A stretch of 64,000 nt of DNA from Phaeotremella fagi (Eukaryota; Basidiomycota; Tremellomycetes; Tremellales; Phaeotremellaceae). Positions within the stretch are counted from its first letter, which is position 1. The number at the start of each line of letters is the position of its first letter. Under the pieces are notes generated by a model, which had not been told where the DNA came from, made no database searches, and saw nothing but the letters and a program-made list of their open reading frames with translations. Location of the stretch: assembly GCA_001599715.1 (NCBI GenBank), contig BCHU01000010.1:1155536-1219535 (forward strand), read 5' to 3'. The position numbers and the translations under genes are program-made. Shown piece after piece: positions 48,813 through 59,796 of this stretch.

Positions 48813-49944
48813 GGATCTACAGTAGTAGTAGTAGTAGTGCATTACTGGTTTTTTTTTCGTTATATATAATTCTTCTTTGCTCTCATTTTCCATCGTTGAT
48901 TTCATACACGGTTGATTTGTTTCCTTTTTTTTCTTTCAATCAAAAAATCAAAAACACTGTATCCACGTAGTTCGATTCGAATGCTGGGAATTTTTAACTA
49001 TCTTTTTCTCCATTCGATTGATGTATTGATAAGTACCCTCACAGTGTATGGATTGCAACTGGTCTGTACAAGAGGGTCTCGCTGAAGACTGAACGCTCGT
49101 CGTGGCCATGTCTCAACTCAGTGAGACTTTTCATTTTCATCTTTCATATCATTTGAACCATGCATTTCCTTAGTACAAACCTGTGTTAAATGGTTGTTAA
49201 AAAAGCTGGAATCGAAAAATTTCCTGAGCTGATTTCTGTCCATTGGCAGCCGATACAGTAACTAAGACTCAGAACAAGAACACGGAGAATTCCAGTAAAT
49301 TCTTATGGTCAAATATAGACTATCGCCGCTAGGTAAGCCACGTAATTTCAATTGTATCGTCGCAAGTAGGTTATGCCTAGTAAGTTACAGTACCTAGATG
49401 AAGTAATTACATAGCAGAACAGACACGGTGATGGCGTTGTATAACGAGATAGAGTTAGTCCGTTGAATTGATTCCAATGAATACAAACGGGCTGTGGCAC
49501 TTCGCCCTCCATTCATTCGGTATTCCGAAATCAATTCATATTCTCGTCACCTTGCCGTTACCTCGAAAGTGGTTATTTGTCATCAGATTGAATAAAGAAT
49601 GCCAACTTGTATTTCGGACTAACAAGAAGGATAAATTTTCAACCTCTTAATTATAACTTCATTCAAAAAGATTATTCCTTCAGCCTCACTCATTCAGTAA
49701 TGGAAGTTTTAGAAGATTTGGAGCGGAACTCTACTTGTCCCTTACTCTCGATGACATTCAACGGAGACGAGTGTGAGAGAAGTGGAGTAATTAGAATCAT
49801 CAAAATGTCCGAATCAAGAAGGAGTTTGGGGGAGTTCAACCACATCGCTGCGCTTTTGATCTCTTGCGAAATGGCATATATATCTACTCCAAGGATGGAG
49901 TCGCTCCAGTTCAACAACTTCTTCCTCTGTGAAAACTTCTCAAC
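48813..49944. promoter_or_regulatory. Intergenic region upstream of the CPL1-like gene
   Basis: 1.13 kb. A TATA-like GCATATATATC lies at about 49871, some 75 bases before the CPL1-like ATG, so the overlapping ORF there (from 49700) is likely spurious. GTAGTAGTAGTAGT repeats follow the previous stop (48824-48838) in its 3' UTR. No other gene was recognised. Confidence 0.5.
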
Positions 49945-51192
49945 ATGCGAACAGGTCAATATATGTTATTTTTGGTTCTCTTTGGTCAACAAGTCCTTGC
50001 CAACCAGGTCTTCACAGCTTGTGTTGATCAGACAGCAGTGACAAATGGTTTGGTCGGTACACTACTCAATGTCGTGCTCACATTACTCACCGTTAATTCA
50101 AGTGCTGGATGTGCCGTAAGTAACTAATTTCTGATCTTTACTGATTGTGTTTAGGCCTACTGTGCAACTCAACCTGGTGGTTACACTTACAGCTATTACA
50201 ACCCAGGTCTATTAGGTGTTCTCCTTAACACTTGTTATTGCTCAACTGTTTCTCCACCTGCCTCTTACATTGTCACCGCAGGTGATGCGGTTGGTTCTTC
50301 TTGTCCAAATGTCCTCCTTGGGACAGTCTCCTATACAGTGAGTTACTATTCGAAATCAATCTGACAACCTATAGGCAGTCGCCTTGAACGTCCCCGATAC
50401 GTTTGCCGGATGTTACAAAGCGGGAACAGTCACACCAGTCAGTCCAGCAGCAATAAGCGGTACGGTAGCGTCAGTCGCTCAATGTTTCACAAATTGTGCC
50501 TCCTCGAAAGTCATGATCACTACACCACTCACGTCTGGACTATGGAATTGTGTCTGTGCCGCCTCTTACTCACTTACCGGTGCTGTTTCTCAAAGTTGCG
50601 GGAAAGGTGTCACCGAATTGTACAACACTGTTGCTGTTATTTCTGGTGGAACCAGAAAGCGTGATCGAAAAAGATTGACGGGTGATGAACAATATTGTCC
50701 GAAGGGTTTGAAACCGTGTACTTTGGAAGGAGATGAGGGTGCTTACGACGTAGGTTGGGACTGCGAGTTTTGGAGATTTCGATGTCGAATGCTAATTTTG
50801 ACCCCATAGTGTATTGATCCTCGTTCTGAGCTAGGTGAGTCAAGCCTGCAACACAACTAAATCATTGCTAACTTCACTCACTGTAGAATCCTGCGGAGGT
50901 TGTATGACTAAAGAGTTTCGTTCAACGAATGCCACGACCAATGTCGGCATGGAGTGAGTGACTTCTTAGACTTGCTGGATACTCGTTAACGTCTATTAGT
51001 TGCACAGCAGTACCTGGGGTTTCATTAGGAGGTGTCACCTGCGAAGAAGGATCTTGCAAGGTATCAGGTTGTCGTAACGGTTGGTCACTTGAAGGTGGCA
51101 TCTGCAAGAGAACGACAGCTGTCAAACCAATGTCTACTGCACCTGTCAAATTCCGCCACAGACATGTATATTCTCATACCTATCTTACGTAG
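49945..51192 (+). CDS. Secreted cysteine-rich protein with CPL1-like domain
   Basis: A signal peptide is clear at the start (MRTGQYMLFLVLFGQQVLAN). Two Cys-rich modules follow: CVDQTAVTNGLVGTLLN to AYCATQPGGY, and a WSC-like segment TFAGCYKAGTVTPVSP with AQCFTNCASSK. The C-terminal part reads EQYCPKGLKPCTLEGDEGAYD, CIDPRSELESCGGC, DCTAVPGVSLGGVTC and CKVSGCRNGW. This even-cysteine spacing is that of the CPL1-like domain of basidiomycetes, named after a secreted Cryptococcus protein linked to capsule and virulence. Six exons join with small introns, giving about 310 residues. A KRDRKR dibasic stretch between modules could be a Kex2 site. Secretion is well supported; the molecular role is not. 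Confidence 0.8.
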
Positions 51193-51878
51193 TAAAGGGT
51201 TTACCAACTTGTGAGTCATCCGAGTCTACAACGTCTACAACATCTCTGGGGTAGAAGCTAACGGCACTTAGTAATCAATTTGGTTCAAACTTAGGTCTCA
51301 CGTACATACCCAGTTACGGGAAGCCTGTACTGTCAACCTCAGTCAAGCTGTATTGCTATTGGCAACATTTTCTTGCCATCGCCCAGCACACGATGTTTCA
51401 TGCCGAGAAGACTCATGCAGAATTGAAGTTTTATATACATGTCGTAGGAGAAAATAGGAAAACGCTTCTAGATTTTCCCACATTACAGTTCTCCATCAGA
51501 ACCAAAAGTCAATGTGGGCACTTGAAACAGCGTACTTTAGTTACTGTGCTCTATAACACTGGACTCGTATGTATAGGGCCAATCACATCATGCAGTATTT
51601 TGCAGACTGCGCTAGAAGTTGTGTCATTGCATCGCCCACAAGATTTACATATCTGTTCAAAACTGCTGTTCTTGTTGTTATATGGACTACACTCATTGTA
51701 AAAAACTGGTACATTTTTGCAGTACAATTGGTAATGATATCATGAATCCTCAAGGAAAACTACCATTAATCATAGTGGCAGTGCCGATGTCTGCAAAGGT
51801 CATGAGGACGTCCAAACTATACAATGATGCATGCCCATTTCATAATCAAACCCGACCCAAATCTCAAAAGAACAGAAC
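51193..51878. other. Intergenic region between convergent genes
   Basis: 686 bases holding the 3' ends of the CPL1-like gene and of the dehydratase gene. Small open frames here show no motifs. Nothing else was recognised. Confidence 0.45.
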
Positions 51879-54123
51879 CTAATGATTCTGTCTAGGAACA
51901 CCATGAACCTGAGCAATCCGTTGATACTTGACAGCGTTCTTCAAAACCATCCCTTCACTAAGTTCACTAACGTGTTCCCTGAAAATCTCCTGCCAAGGAG
52001 TCTGACTAACAGGCATTTTAGCCGAATAAGGACCCAACTCTTTCTTCCTCTCTTCAATCTGTTCAGGTGACAACAAAACGTTGGCTACACGTTTCTGTAG
52101 ATCTATTCTAATTCTATCACCGTTCTTGAGGAAACCTAGCATTCCACCTGTAGCAGCTTCAGGTGAAGCGTTGAGGATGGACGGTGAACCAGAGGTACCA
52201 CTTTGTCTACCGTCACCTATACATGGTAGTTCTATTCCTTTGTTGATCAATCGACCAGGTGGAATCATGTTAACGACCTCGGCAGCACCTGGATATCCTT
52301 GAGGTCCAGCTCCACGCATAATCAATATCGTACCAGCTTCAATTCCAGATCGAGTTTCAAGCGTGTGATGATAATCTTCAGGTCCGTCGAACACCGCTAC
52401 AGGTCCTTCGAACGCCATTGGATCAGATGGATTAGAGAGATATTGATCACGGAAAGCTGGGGAGATGACTGAGGTCTTCATGATTGCACTGTCGAAAAGT
52501 GTTCCTTTGAGATGGAGGAAACCTGCGTCGGCCATTAAAGGTTTCTCAAACGGTAAGATGACTCTTGGGTCTTCGGCGAAGTCGTCTCTACAGTTGTCAC
52601 CGATCGATTTACCTGATACAGTCGCTGCATCTGGATGAGGAAGTTTGTCGTGTTTCAATAATTCAGCGACAACAGCTAGAAGAGGGGATCAGTAAACACA
52701 ACCGTAAGAATGAGATATCCAACTTACCAGGTAATCCACCAGCTCTATGATATTCCTCACACAAATATTTACCAGCAGGTTGGATATTAACCAACAACGG
52801 TAATTCATAACCAACCCTCTCCCAATCATCACAATCAAGAGGGACACCGATATGTTTCGCGACAGCGTTCAAATGGATAGGCGCGTTGGTGGAACCACCG
52901 ATAGCGGTACAAAGAGCGATAGCGTTTTCGAAAGCTTCTTTCGTCATGATGTCAGAAGGTTTAACGTCTTTTTGAACTAATTCAACGATTTTGACACCGG
53001 TTTGATAAGCGCAAGCACCTCTTTCACGATAGACTGCTGGGATGGAGGATGAACCTGGAAGTGCCATACCGAGAGCTTCGGCCATGGCGTTCATGGTTGA
53101 AGCTGTTCCCATGGTGTTACAGTGACCGGTACTGGGGGAGTCAGGGAAGGGATGTTCAATTGTCTAGGAGAGACCTACCTTGGTGCAGATAATGAGACTT
53201 GTTGCATGAATTGAGCTTCGGTGATTTTACCTGCTTGAAGTAAAGCTCTTGCGTCCCAGACAACGGTTCCAGAACCGATTAAAGCTTCACGAGCGTATCC
53301 TGGTGGGGTCAATATGGGCATGAGGGAGATAATTTTGAATTCAAAGCTCACCATTCAACATGGGACCAACGTTCTGGATATAGTATTAGTATTTATTACT
53401 ATTACTACCAAAAAAGACGTCGACCTACCATACAAATAGCAGGAATATTAACGGTCGCAGCAGCCATAAGCATAGCGGGGGTCCTAAACACTTATTAGCC
53501 AACAAATCATCAACACCCAGAAACAGCACTTACGTTTTATCACAACCAGTCAAAAGAACAACTCCATCCAAGGGATAACCGAAAAGCACTTCTACCAAAC
53601 TAAGATAACTCAGATTACGATCCAAACTAGCAGTTGGACGTTTCCCGGTCTCTTGAATTGGATGACAAGGGAATTCGAAAGGTGTACCACCGGCTGCGAT
53701 GATTCCATCACGAACTCTTTTAGCTAGTTCGAGATGATGTTGATTACATGGTGCCAAATCTGAACCAGTTTGAGCGATTCCAATGACAGGTTTGGATTTG
53801 GAGGTTAATTCTCCCATCGTCCTACCACCGTTCAGGTATCTTTCGGTGTATAAAGCGGTCATCCCTAACACATCAAAATTTAGTGTGAAATTCAAAGGAA
53901 GAGGAGGGGACTCACCAGGATCCTCTGGATTGTTGAACCATACTTTTGATCGAAGGGGACGTGCAAGTTCGATACCCTCAGTAGCGTCTTTCCAATCAGC
54001 TGGTGAAGTGAAAGATCTGGCATCGTGTTTGAAGAGTTCAGCGGCTGGTGGTTCGGTCGCTCCAGATTGAGCAGCTTGGGCACGACCACAGTTACAGTTA
54101 TCGCAGAATTGGGGAGTGGCCAT
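51879..54123 (-). CDS. IlvD/Edd-family dehydratase (sugar-acid type)
   Basis: A [Fe-S]-dependent dehydratase of about 600 residues. Relatives convert dihydroxy acids to 2-keto acids (branched-chain amino acid synthesis) or aldonates such as arabonate/xylonate (pentose oxidation). It starts [19 protein letters not shown], with no mitochondrial leader. Cluster-ligand motifs in order: [36 protein letters not shown] and [20 protein letters not shown]. Substrate/Mg motifs include [40 protein letters not shown] and [20 protein letters not shown]. The cytosolic start and the HH motif favour the sugar-acid branch over Ilv3, but only a tree can settle it. Several introns are removed; the neighbours are unrelated. 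Confidence 0.85.
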
Positions 54124-54573
54124 GGTGGTGTGATGTTGTTGATAGAGATGAGATGTAAGTTGTTAATGTCTGTCAAGAAGAGATCTATGAATCCACCCCT
54201 CACCCGCTTATTTCTTGGCCCTTCTGGTTAAAAGATGCCTTTAATTACCGTCAAAATGAATGAATCTGATTGGCTGCACTTAGTCCTATCGGGAGATCGG
54301 ACCGGACCGAGGCAATGCGAGTTAGCGAAGGCGGAGTTGATGGGGGGTGGTGAGAGAGGTGACGGTGGCAGATGAGATTGAGGCAAATGGAGGTTGACAA
54401 AGTATCACTTCACATTCCAAAAGTATAAATATAAACAAAGAAGAATGACAAAACATGGTTGTCGAGTACATTAAAAGCGTTCACAAGTCACGAGTCACAA
54501 GTCACAAAATATAAACAAGAAAGTAAAAGTCAAACAGCGAAAAGAAATATAAAGTCCAAGTCTATCCAGACTA
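54124..54573. other. Promoter of the dehydratase gene / 3' UTR region
   Basis: 450 bases with GA-rich and GGACCGGACCG-like words (54296-54306). Holds the upstream region of the dehydratase gene and the 3' UTR of the next minus-strand gene. No gene was recognised. Confidence 0.45.
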
Positions 54574-55436
54574 CTACTTTGATTTGAACAAAGAACCAAC
54601 CTTGACTTTAACCTCGTTACCCCTCTTAGCGAAGTAATGAGTCTTACGACCTATGAAGGAACGTTGTTTCTTGAATGGAACGGGAGCGGACGCGTCTTGG
54701 GTGACAGTACCAATTTCGACGGTGGAGACTGTGTTATCGGTCTCGAGGGAGGTGGTGGTAGCGAGTGAGCTTGTGATTGAGCTGGTGTGGACGTGGGAGA
54801 CGGGTTTGGCTAGGACGGGAGTAGAAGTAACAGTTTCGGGGATGTCCTCGTTAACCGATTTGGATTGGACTTGAGTCGAAACTAAAGTTGAATCAGTTAA
54901 CTACCTTCTCAAGTGAAACAACCGCATACCATGACCAAGACGGACGTAACCCTCTTCACCAGGGTATTTAATAGTGACAACAGAAGGTTTCCAGTTTTCC
55001 CGAGTAGTAGTTAAACTAAACCCTTGTCAGCTATCACAAACAAAGTGGAAGAAACGAATAACTTACTTGATATACAATGAATAGAAGAATCCTAAGACTT
55101 TAAGAACCAAGACCAAAGGCATGGTAACACCAGCAGACCAATAGAAAGCTTCCTGATCGAAAACACCAAAGAGATAGTTGAATAACCAGTAATGGATTTT
55201 GAGGAATGATCGGATACCAACGGAATGTTCATCTAATGGAATCTATTAGCTTAAACATTCAATGGGAAAACGGGGAACTTACTGGAAAAGATGGTTAAGA
55301 CTGAATTGAGAAACAAAGTGAAACCGTAGAATGAGAAGTAACCGTTCAAGAAAACCAACGAATTGAAATTGACCAAGAGGTGGAAAGTGAGGAAAACGTA
55401 GATCCCGAATTGGTTTGAGGTGAGTGAAGAAGACAT
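54574..55436 (-). CDS. Small uncharacterised multi-pass membrane protein
   Basis: Four exons, about 235 residues. The start MSSSLTSNQFGIYVFLTFHL leads into hydrophobic segments (LLVNFNSLVFLNGYFSFYG; FLNSVLTIFS). After the first intron come HYWLFNYLFGVFD and MPLVLVLKVLGFFYSLYIK, giving three to four membrane spans. The C-terminal half is a Ser/Thr/Val-rich soluble tail ending in a basic patch (KRGNEVKVKVGSLFKSK). No named domain was recognised. The ATG at 55436 is preferred over an in-frame ATG 33 codons upstream. A 33-base sequence upstream (55557-55589) recurs near 60784. Confidence 0.6.
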
Positions 55437-56090
55437 TGTGAGTGGTACGTTGAAGTTGGTAAGTTGTGGTGATGAATTATCGTCGAGTGATGAGGAAGAT
55501 CGTTGTTGTTGAAGAAAGATTGAGATGAGAAACATCGTATATGTATGAATGGGATTGGAAAGGGCTAAGGGATTTGAATTTCGACTGGAAAGGGCGAATT
55601 ATGGGAGTCCAATAACGTTCAGTTGGGATTGGAATTTGTTCACATGGTGGTGGTGTGGGGTGCTTAATACGGTACTATTTAGTACCTTGCTGAATCTGGG
55701 GTTGGATGGGATTACGAACTTGAATGAGTTTGCTGAATTGGATTTTGAATGAGGAAATTTTGTTTTCGTTGATGGTTAGTAACCGCCAAAAATACTTTGT
55801 GGGCAGTACTTACTTTTCTCAAACGGTAACTCCATACTTACTTATCTACTTGTTCATCCATATTCAATTACACCAACAGATATTCTTTCTTGGTTGGGGG
55901 AAACGGTATGAAGGAATTTCTTTTACTTTTACGTTCATCCTTCATCCCATTTTCTTAACTTGAAAGGATTGTTACTTTTCATCCTACTAAACGGTCGATC
56001 GAGAATTGCAATTGTATGTAGGGTTGATGTTCATGAGTTCACTCAAGTTGACGCAAATGAAAGTGAAATATAATATATTAAAAGTTAGAA
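55437..56090. other. Intergenic region between minus-strand genes
   Basis: About 650 bases: promoter of the small membrane-protein gene, then the 3' UTR of the MFS gene. Holds one copy of a 33-base dispersed near-repeat (55557-55589). Plus-strand ORFs here (from 55549) look spurious, though one reads ERAKGFEFRL across the repeat. Confidence 0.4.
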
Positions 56091-56213
56091 TTAAAGAGTA
56101 ATAATAACATCATCATCTAAATCTAGAGATACAAAATCATCATCATCATCGTCATCATCGTCGTCCTGTCGTGTCTCCTTTGAAACACCATCCCATCCAA
56201 CACGTCCACCTCC
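56091..56213 (-). other. In-frame ORF continuation after the MFS gene's TGA stop
   Basis: The frame of the MFS gene stays open for 40 codons beyond its TGA (56214-56216). It reads GGGRVGWDGVSKETRQ, a run of ten Asp, then FVSLDLDDDVIITL and a TAA (56091-56093). The composition looks like a genuine acidic tail. It may be translated by readthrough, or joined by a 42-base intron with a weak donor (GTTTGA) that would remove the TGA in phase. Confidence 0.5.
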
Positions 56214-58160
56214 TCAAACTAAAGCAATCTGTCCAGCTTTAGGCAATTTAACGAACATCAAGAAAACGAAAGCGACCATCGCAATTGCCTATTTCATCAT
56301 TAGCATTGAATATCTTCACCAAAACAACTAACTCACTCCGTTGGCTATATAGACTAAAGTCGGTTTACCTAGGTTTGAAAGTAACGAAAACAGATAACCA
56401 AAGATACTGATAGTCGAAACTTGAGCTATAAACGTCTTTATCAATATACGTGATCATAATCATCACCACCGGCACCTACCTAGCTTCTCAATCAAAGCAA
56501 TAGCACTCAAAGCATCACTTCTGTCTTCGTTATCAACAAAGTCCAATGTAACACCTTTACAAGCAGGTCCAGTCCCACTAGCGAAAGGCAAAACCGCAGC
56601 TGCGACATACATATGCCAACCAGTCGTACTCAAAGCCACACAACTAGTCAAGATCCCATCTAAAAAAATCGAAACCTGTAAGAAAATCAGATCAAACGCT
56701 GAACCATGTTTGACGTCTGTTGGTGGAGCGAGTGAATGATCAGGTTTAGGTGCGGAAGTCACGGTTGGTGTTTCGGCTTGAGAGGGGGATTCTGGTCTTT
56801 CATCATCGAGATTTGGATCTTCGTGGGTATCGGTGTTGGGTGGTGAAGGTTGATTGGGGGAATACCATTTTCGTCCGTTTTTGATTATTGCTGGGAAACA
56901 GATTGAGAGGAAGAACGCTCGGACTAGGAGGGTTAGGGACTGGAGGTGTGGATGGGGTGGATAATCGAGGGATAAGAGTCGGACGAGTCAAGAAATTGGG
57001 ATTAAATAATGAAGAATCAGAATTCATTGGTCAGTCGATTCAATAACCTATAAATCTAAAACACTCACCAACATCAAACCCGTCTTGGCAGGTAAAAATC
57101 CAAAAACATTAGTAGCCACCAACTGCAAAGCCATAGGAACATAACCCGTCGCCAGTACACTAAAGAAAGCCCCAGCCCCCAATAAAAACAAATTGAAATC
57201 CCATTTCATCGATCCATCAGGTTGTAATTTACGTTTCGGCACGAACAATTTCAACGGTGTCAAGAAACCTTTTTTCTTTTTTTCGTCCTTGTTAGAAGAG
57301 GTGTTGGAATTTGGATCGATGTAGGGTAAGAAGATCGATCCGAAGATCGTACATGTGACTAAGAGGGTGAAGGTGACTTGGAAAGGCGCTAAATGACCGA
57401 AAAGATATTCGACGAATCCACCCACTGTATCCAATCAGTATTCCAACTCCCCCATGAACCACAAACTCACATGAATATCCAACACTACTACCCAACATCG
57501 CTACCCCACCTAATATCCCAAACAAACTAGTTCTCTCGTCAGGGAGGGCTAGAATCGCGATGAAAGCGTTGGAAGCTAATAGATAACCCCCGCCTGAACC
57601 CATGATATTGAACAGTTGGGTTGTTTGGATGATTCGCATACCAGTTCCCCCACCGATTGTTAATGCCAAAATCTGGGTTAAGTTACGCATAGCAGCCCAA
57701 GCTGTTTGTTGGAACATTGCTGCTTTAGGTCCGAATTTCTTTATCCAAAAGCCCGTAACGAAGAGGTTCACGATAGCTGGGGTAATGAATCAGTTGTTAC
57801 TTTGATATTGAGCCTCGACGTCTACTCACTACACGAAGTCGTGACCGTACTCATAATAGCGATACTCCCAGCCGTCTGAGCCTCAATAACACCCAACGCA
57901 CATCTATCCCCCACCCCCTCGAATTCATGAGTCTTATAATACTCATCACAAGTCATAGTTCTGAACGCGTAGATCAACGAGGTCTGTGTGAAAGCGAAAG
58001 TCATAGAGAGGAGGAAGGAGGTGAACAAAACTCTTCGGAGTGGGGGGAACCATTGTTTTTTGATTTCTGGTTTGGAGAGGAGGGTGGTGGTTTCTGTTGG
58101 GGTCGGCGTGGGTGAGGTCTCTCTCACCACTACCGTTGCTGTTGGGAGTTTCGTACTCAT
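56214..58160 (-). CDS. MFS transporter
   Basis: Major-facilitator protein of about 560 residues in several exons. The N-terminal leader MSTKLPTATVVVRETSPTP is Thr/Pro-rich. The first span is VLFTSFLLSMTFAFTQTSLIY and a second lies in SIAIMSTVTTSCSAIVNLFV, followed by the loop GFWIKKFGPKAAMFQQTAW. Further spans include FNIMGSGGGYLLASNAFIAI and GILGGVAMLGSSVGYSVGG. A large central cytoplasmic loop carries a Lys-rich patch (NKDEKKKKGFL) and the acidic segment NTDTHEDPNLDDERPES. The C-terminal spans include LLSNLGKPTLVYIANG and FVFLMFVKLP. The substrate is unknown; a drug/peptide or SLC46-like exporter is possible. The start is the ATG at 58160. The gene ends AGQIALV with TGA. Confidence 0.75.
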
Positions 58161-58419
58161 CTTCTTGAATGGTTGTTATAAGATAGGGATTGATAAAACC
58201 TTTTCAATAGTTTACTTCTTTTTCTTGATCGATTCCACGGTCATATCCGACTATTAAAAATAGACTTAACTTCGGTCTCACCGAGGTGGGCAATGACGAC
58301 AAAGAGCGTATCAATGGCGAAGACGATAGTGATGATAGCGATGACCAATACATATATAGTACACAGATAGATATATCAACACCTCAGTTCTCAGTCACCT
58401 ACAAACATTTTATGGGTAT

Positions 58420-59796
58420 TTATACAATCACAATATCTTCAGACACTTCACTGATGTTATCTTCCCAATCACTTTCGTCTGTCAGCATTCCATCATCCAT
58501 GGGTATATCACCAGCTCCAGTGGTATTGATACCAACATCAAGTAAAGTGTCGAGCACAGATTCACGTCTTCCAAACATCTCATCAACTCTTCTGACCAGA
58601 TCCCCACCACCCCCACTATATCCTAGTTCTAATTGTCCATTGACACTAGCACCGTTAGGTGTTAAAACCCCACTGAGTGGAACTGGAGAATAACTCTCAG
58701 CATCCTCGTAAGACGAGAAAGAAGCTCTCATGAATTCATTGACTTCTTCGTTATCTATCGTCGAACCCTGATCCCCATCCTGGTCGAACGACCTGAATCC
58801 AATCGGTGTAGACAATTCTTCCCAAACATTAGCGTCGTTCAGGATCAAAGATAAATTCTCTGTATATCTATGATCATCTGTAAGATCTATCAATTCATCT
58901 ACCATTTCTGTATCTGTTTCATCGTTGTCTCCAGGATTTGGATTGGACGAGATCATGGAGAAAACACCGAATTCGTTCGTGTCCAATGTGGGTGATGACG
59001 ATGTCGAAGGTGATTGATACATATAAGTGTCGATATCCATGACCTCTGAAATTTCAGTAACAGAGGGATCAGGATGGATTTGAGGAACAGGTGAGATAGG
59101 ACCAGGAGCGGATGTTCTGGTAGGAATCAAATGTTGATCCAAAGATCCCATGAAATTGACATGACCATTGTTGAAAGTGTAGTCATCATACCCAGTCCCA
59201 ATTGTAGCAACACCTCCTGAATCTAGATCGACTAAAGGACCGAAAGATTCGTTGTTACGTTTAATAGGTTTCGGATGATAGAGCGGCGAAAGTGTTGCTA
59301 AAGGTTTCTGAACCATTGAACCAGAAATGGAAGTCATGACTGGAAGTGAATAATAATCGTCCAACGAAGGTTGAGGTTGTCTCTCTCTTTCACGTAACAG
59401 ATAACTACATTCCTCTTCTCTACTACCCTCTCGACTCATTGAATGATCAAACTCGTATTCGTAAGAATAAGAATCGTTCTTTTTCACACTACGTCTTCGA
59501 GCGTGGGTTTGATGATATTGAGGAGCGGTTGACGTTCCAGTAGAAGCGATTGGGATGGGGATCGGAACTAATTCTCTATGTGGATGGTTGTCGTATCTGT
59601 CTAAATGTGATCTAGGTGTTTCACCATGAGCGGCTGCTATCAAAGCTTCGACGATTGGTGCGAGATGCGGTTCGTAGATGAACTGGGATGTCAGCGAGCC
59701 CTTTAAGCTACTCTTACTCACCTTTTTAAACGCGTAGCCTGAGCCTATGACTGCTAAGGTCGTACCAATGAATATCGGGATGGGTGATAACGGCAT
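58420..59796 (-). CDS. Uncharacterised single-pass membrane protein
   Basis: About 445 residues after removing a 39-base in-phase intron at about 59684-59722 (GTGAGT to CAG); unspliced it would be 458. The N-terminus MPLSPIPIFIGTTLAVIGSG plus YAFKK is an N-terminal membrane anchor with basic flank. The rest is a long acidic, Ser-rich soluble region: EYEFDHSMSREGSREEE, then ETDTEMVDELIDLTDDH, and the C-terminus ESDWEDNISEVSEDIVIV. No catalytic motif was recognised. It may be a tail-exposed organelle-membrane protein. The region DELIDLTDD resembles a SUMO-interacting-motif pattern (hydrophobic core next to acidic residues). Confidence 0.65.
   Translation of the reverse strand: MPLSPIPIFIGTTLAVIGSGYAFKKVSKSSLKGSLTSQFIYEPHLAPIVEALIAAAHGETPRSHLDRYDNHPHRELVPIPIPIASTGTSTAPQYHQTHARRRSVKKNDSYSYEYEFDHSMSREGSREEECSYLLRERERQPQPSLDDYYSLPVMTSISGSMVQKPLATLSPLYHPKPIKRNNESFGPLVDLDSGGVATIGTGYDDYTFNNGHVNFMGSLDQHLIPTRTSAPGPISPVPQIHPDPSVTEISEVMDIDTYMYQSPSTSSSPTLDTNEFGVFSMISSNPNPGDNDETDTEMVDELIDLTDDHRYTENLSLILNDANVWEELSTPIGFRSFDQDGDQGSTIDNEEVNEFMRASFSSYEDAESYSPVPLSGVLTPNGASVNGQLELGYSGGGGDLVRRVDEMFGRRESVLDTLLDVGINTTGAGDIPMDDGMLTDESDWEDNISEVSEDIVIV

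Noticed and set aside
49607..50041. ORF overlapping the start of the CPL1-like gene
   Set aside because: It runs through a TATA-like site and overlaps the signal-peptide exon in another frame; no domain or splice structure is seen.
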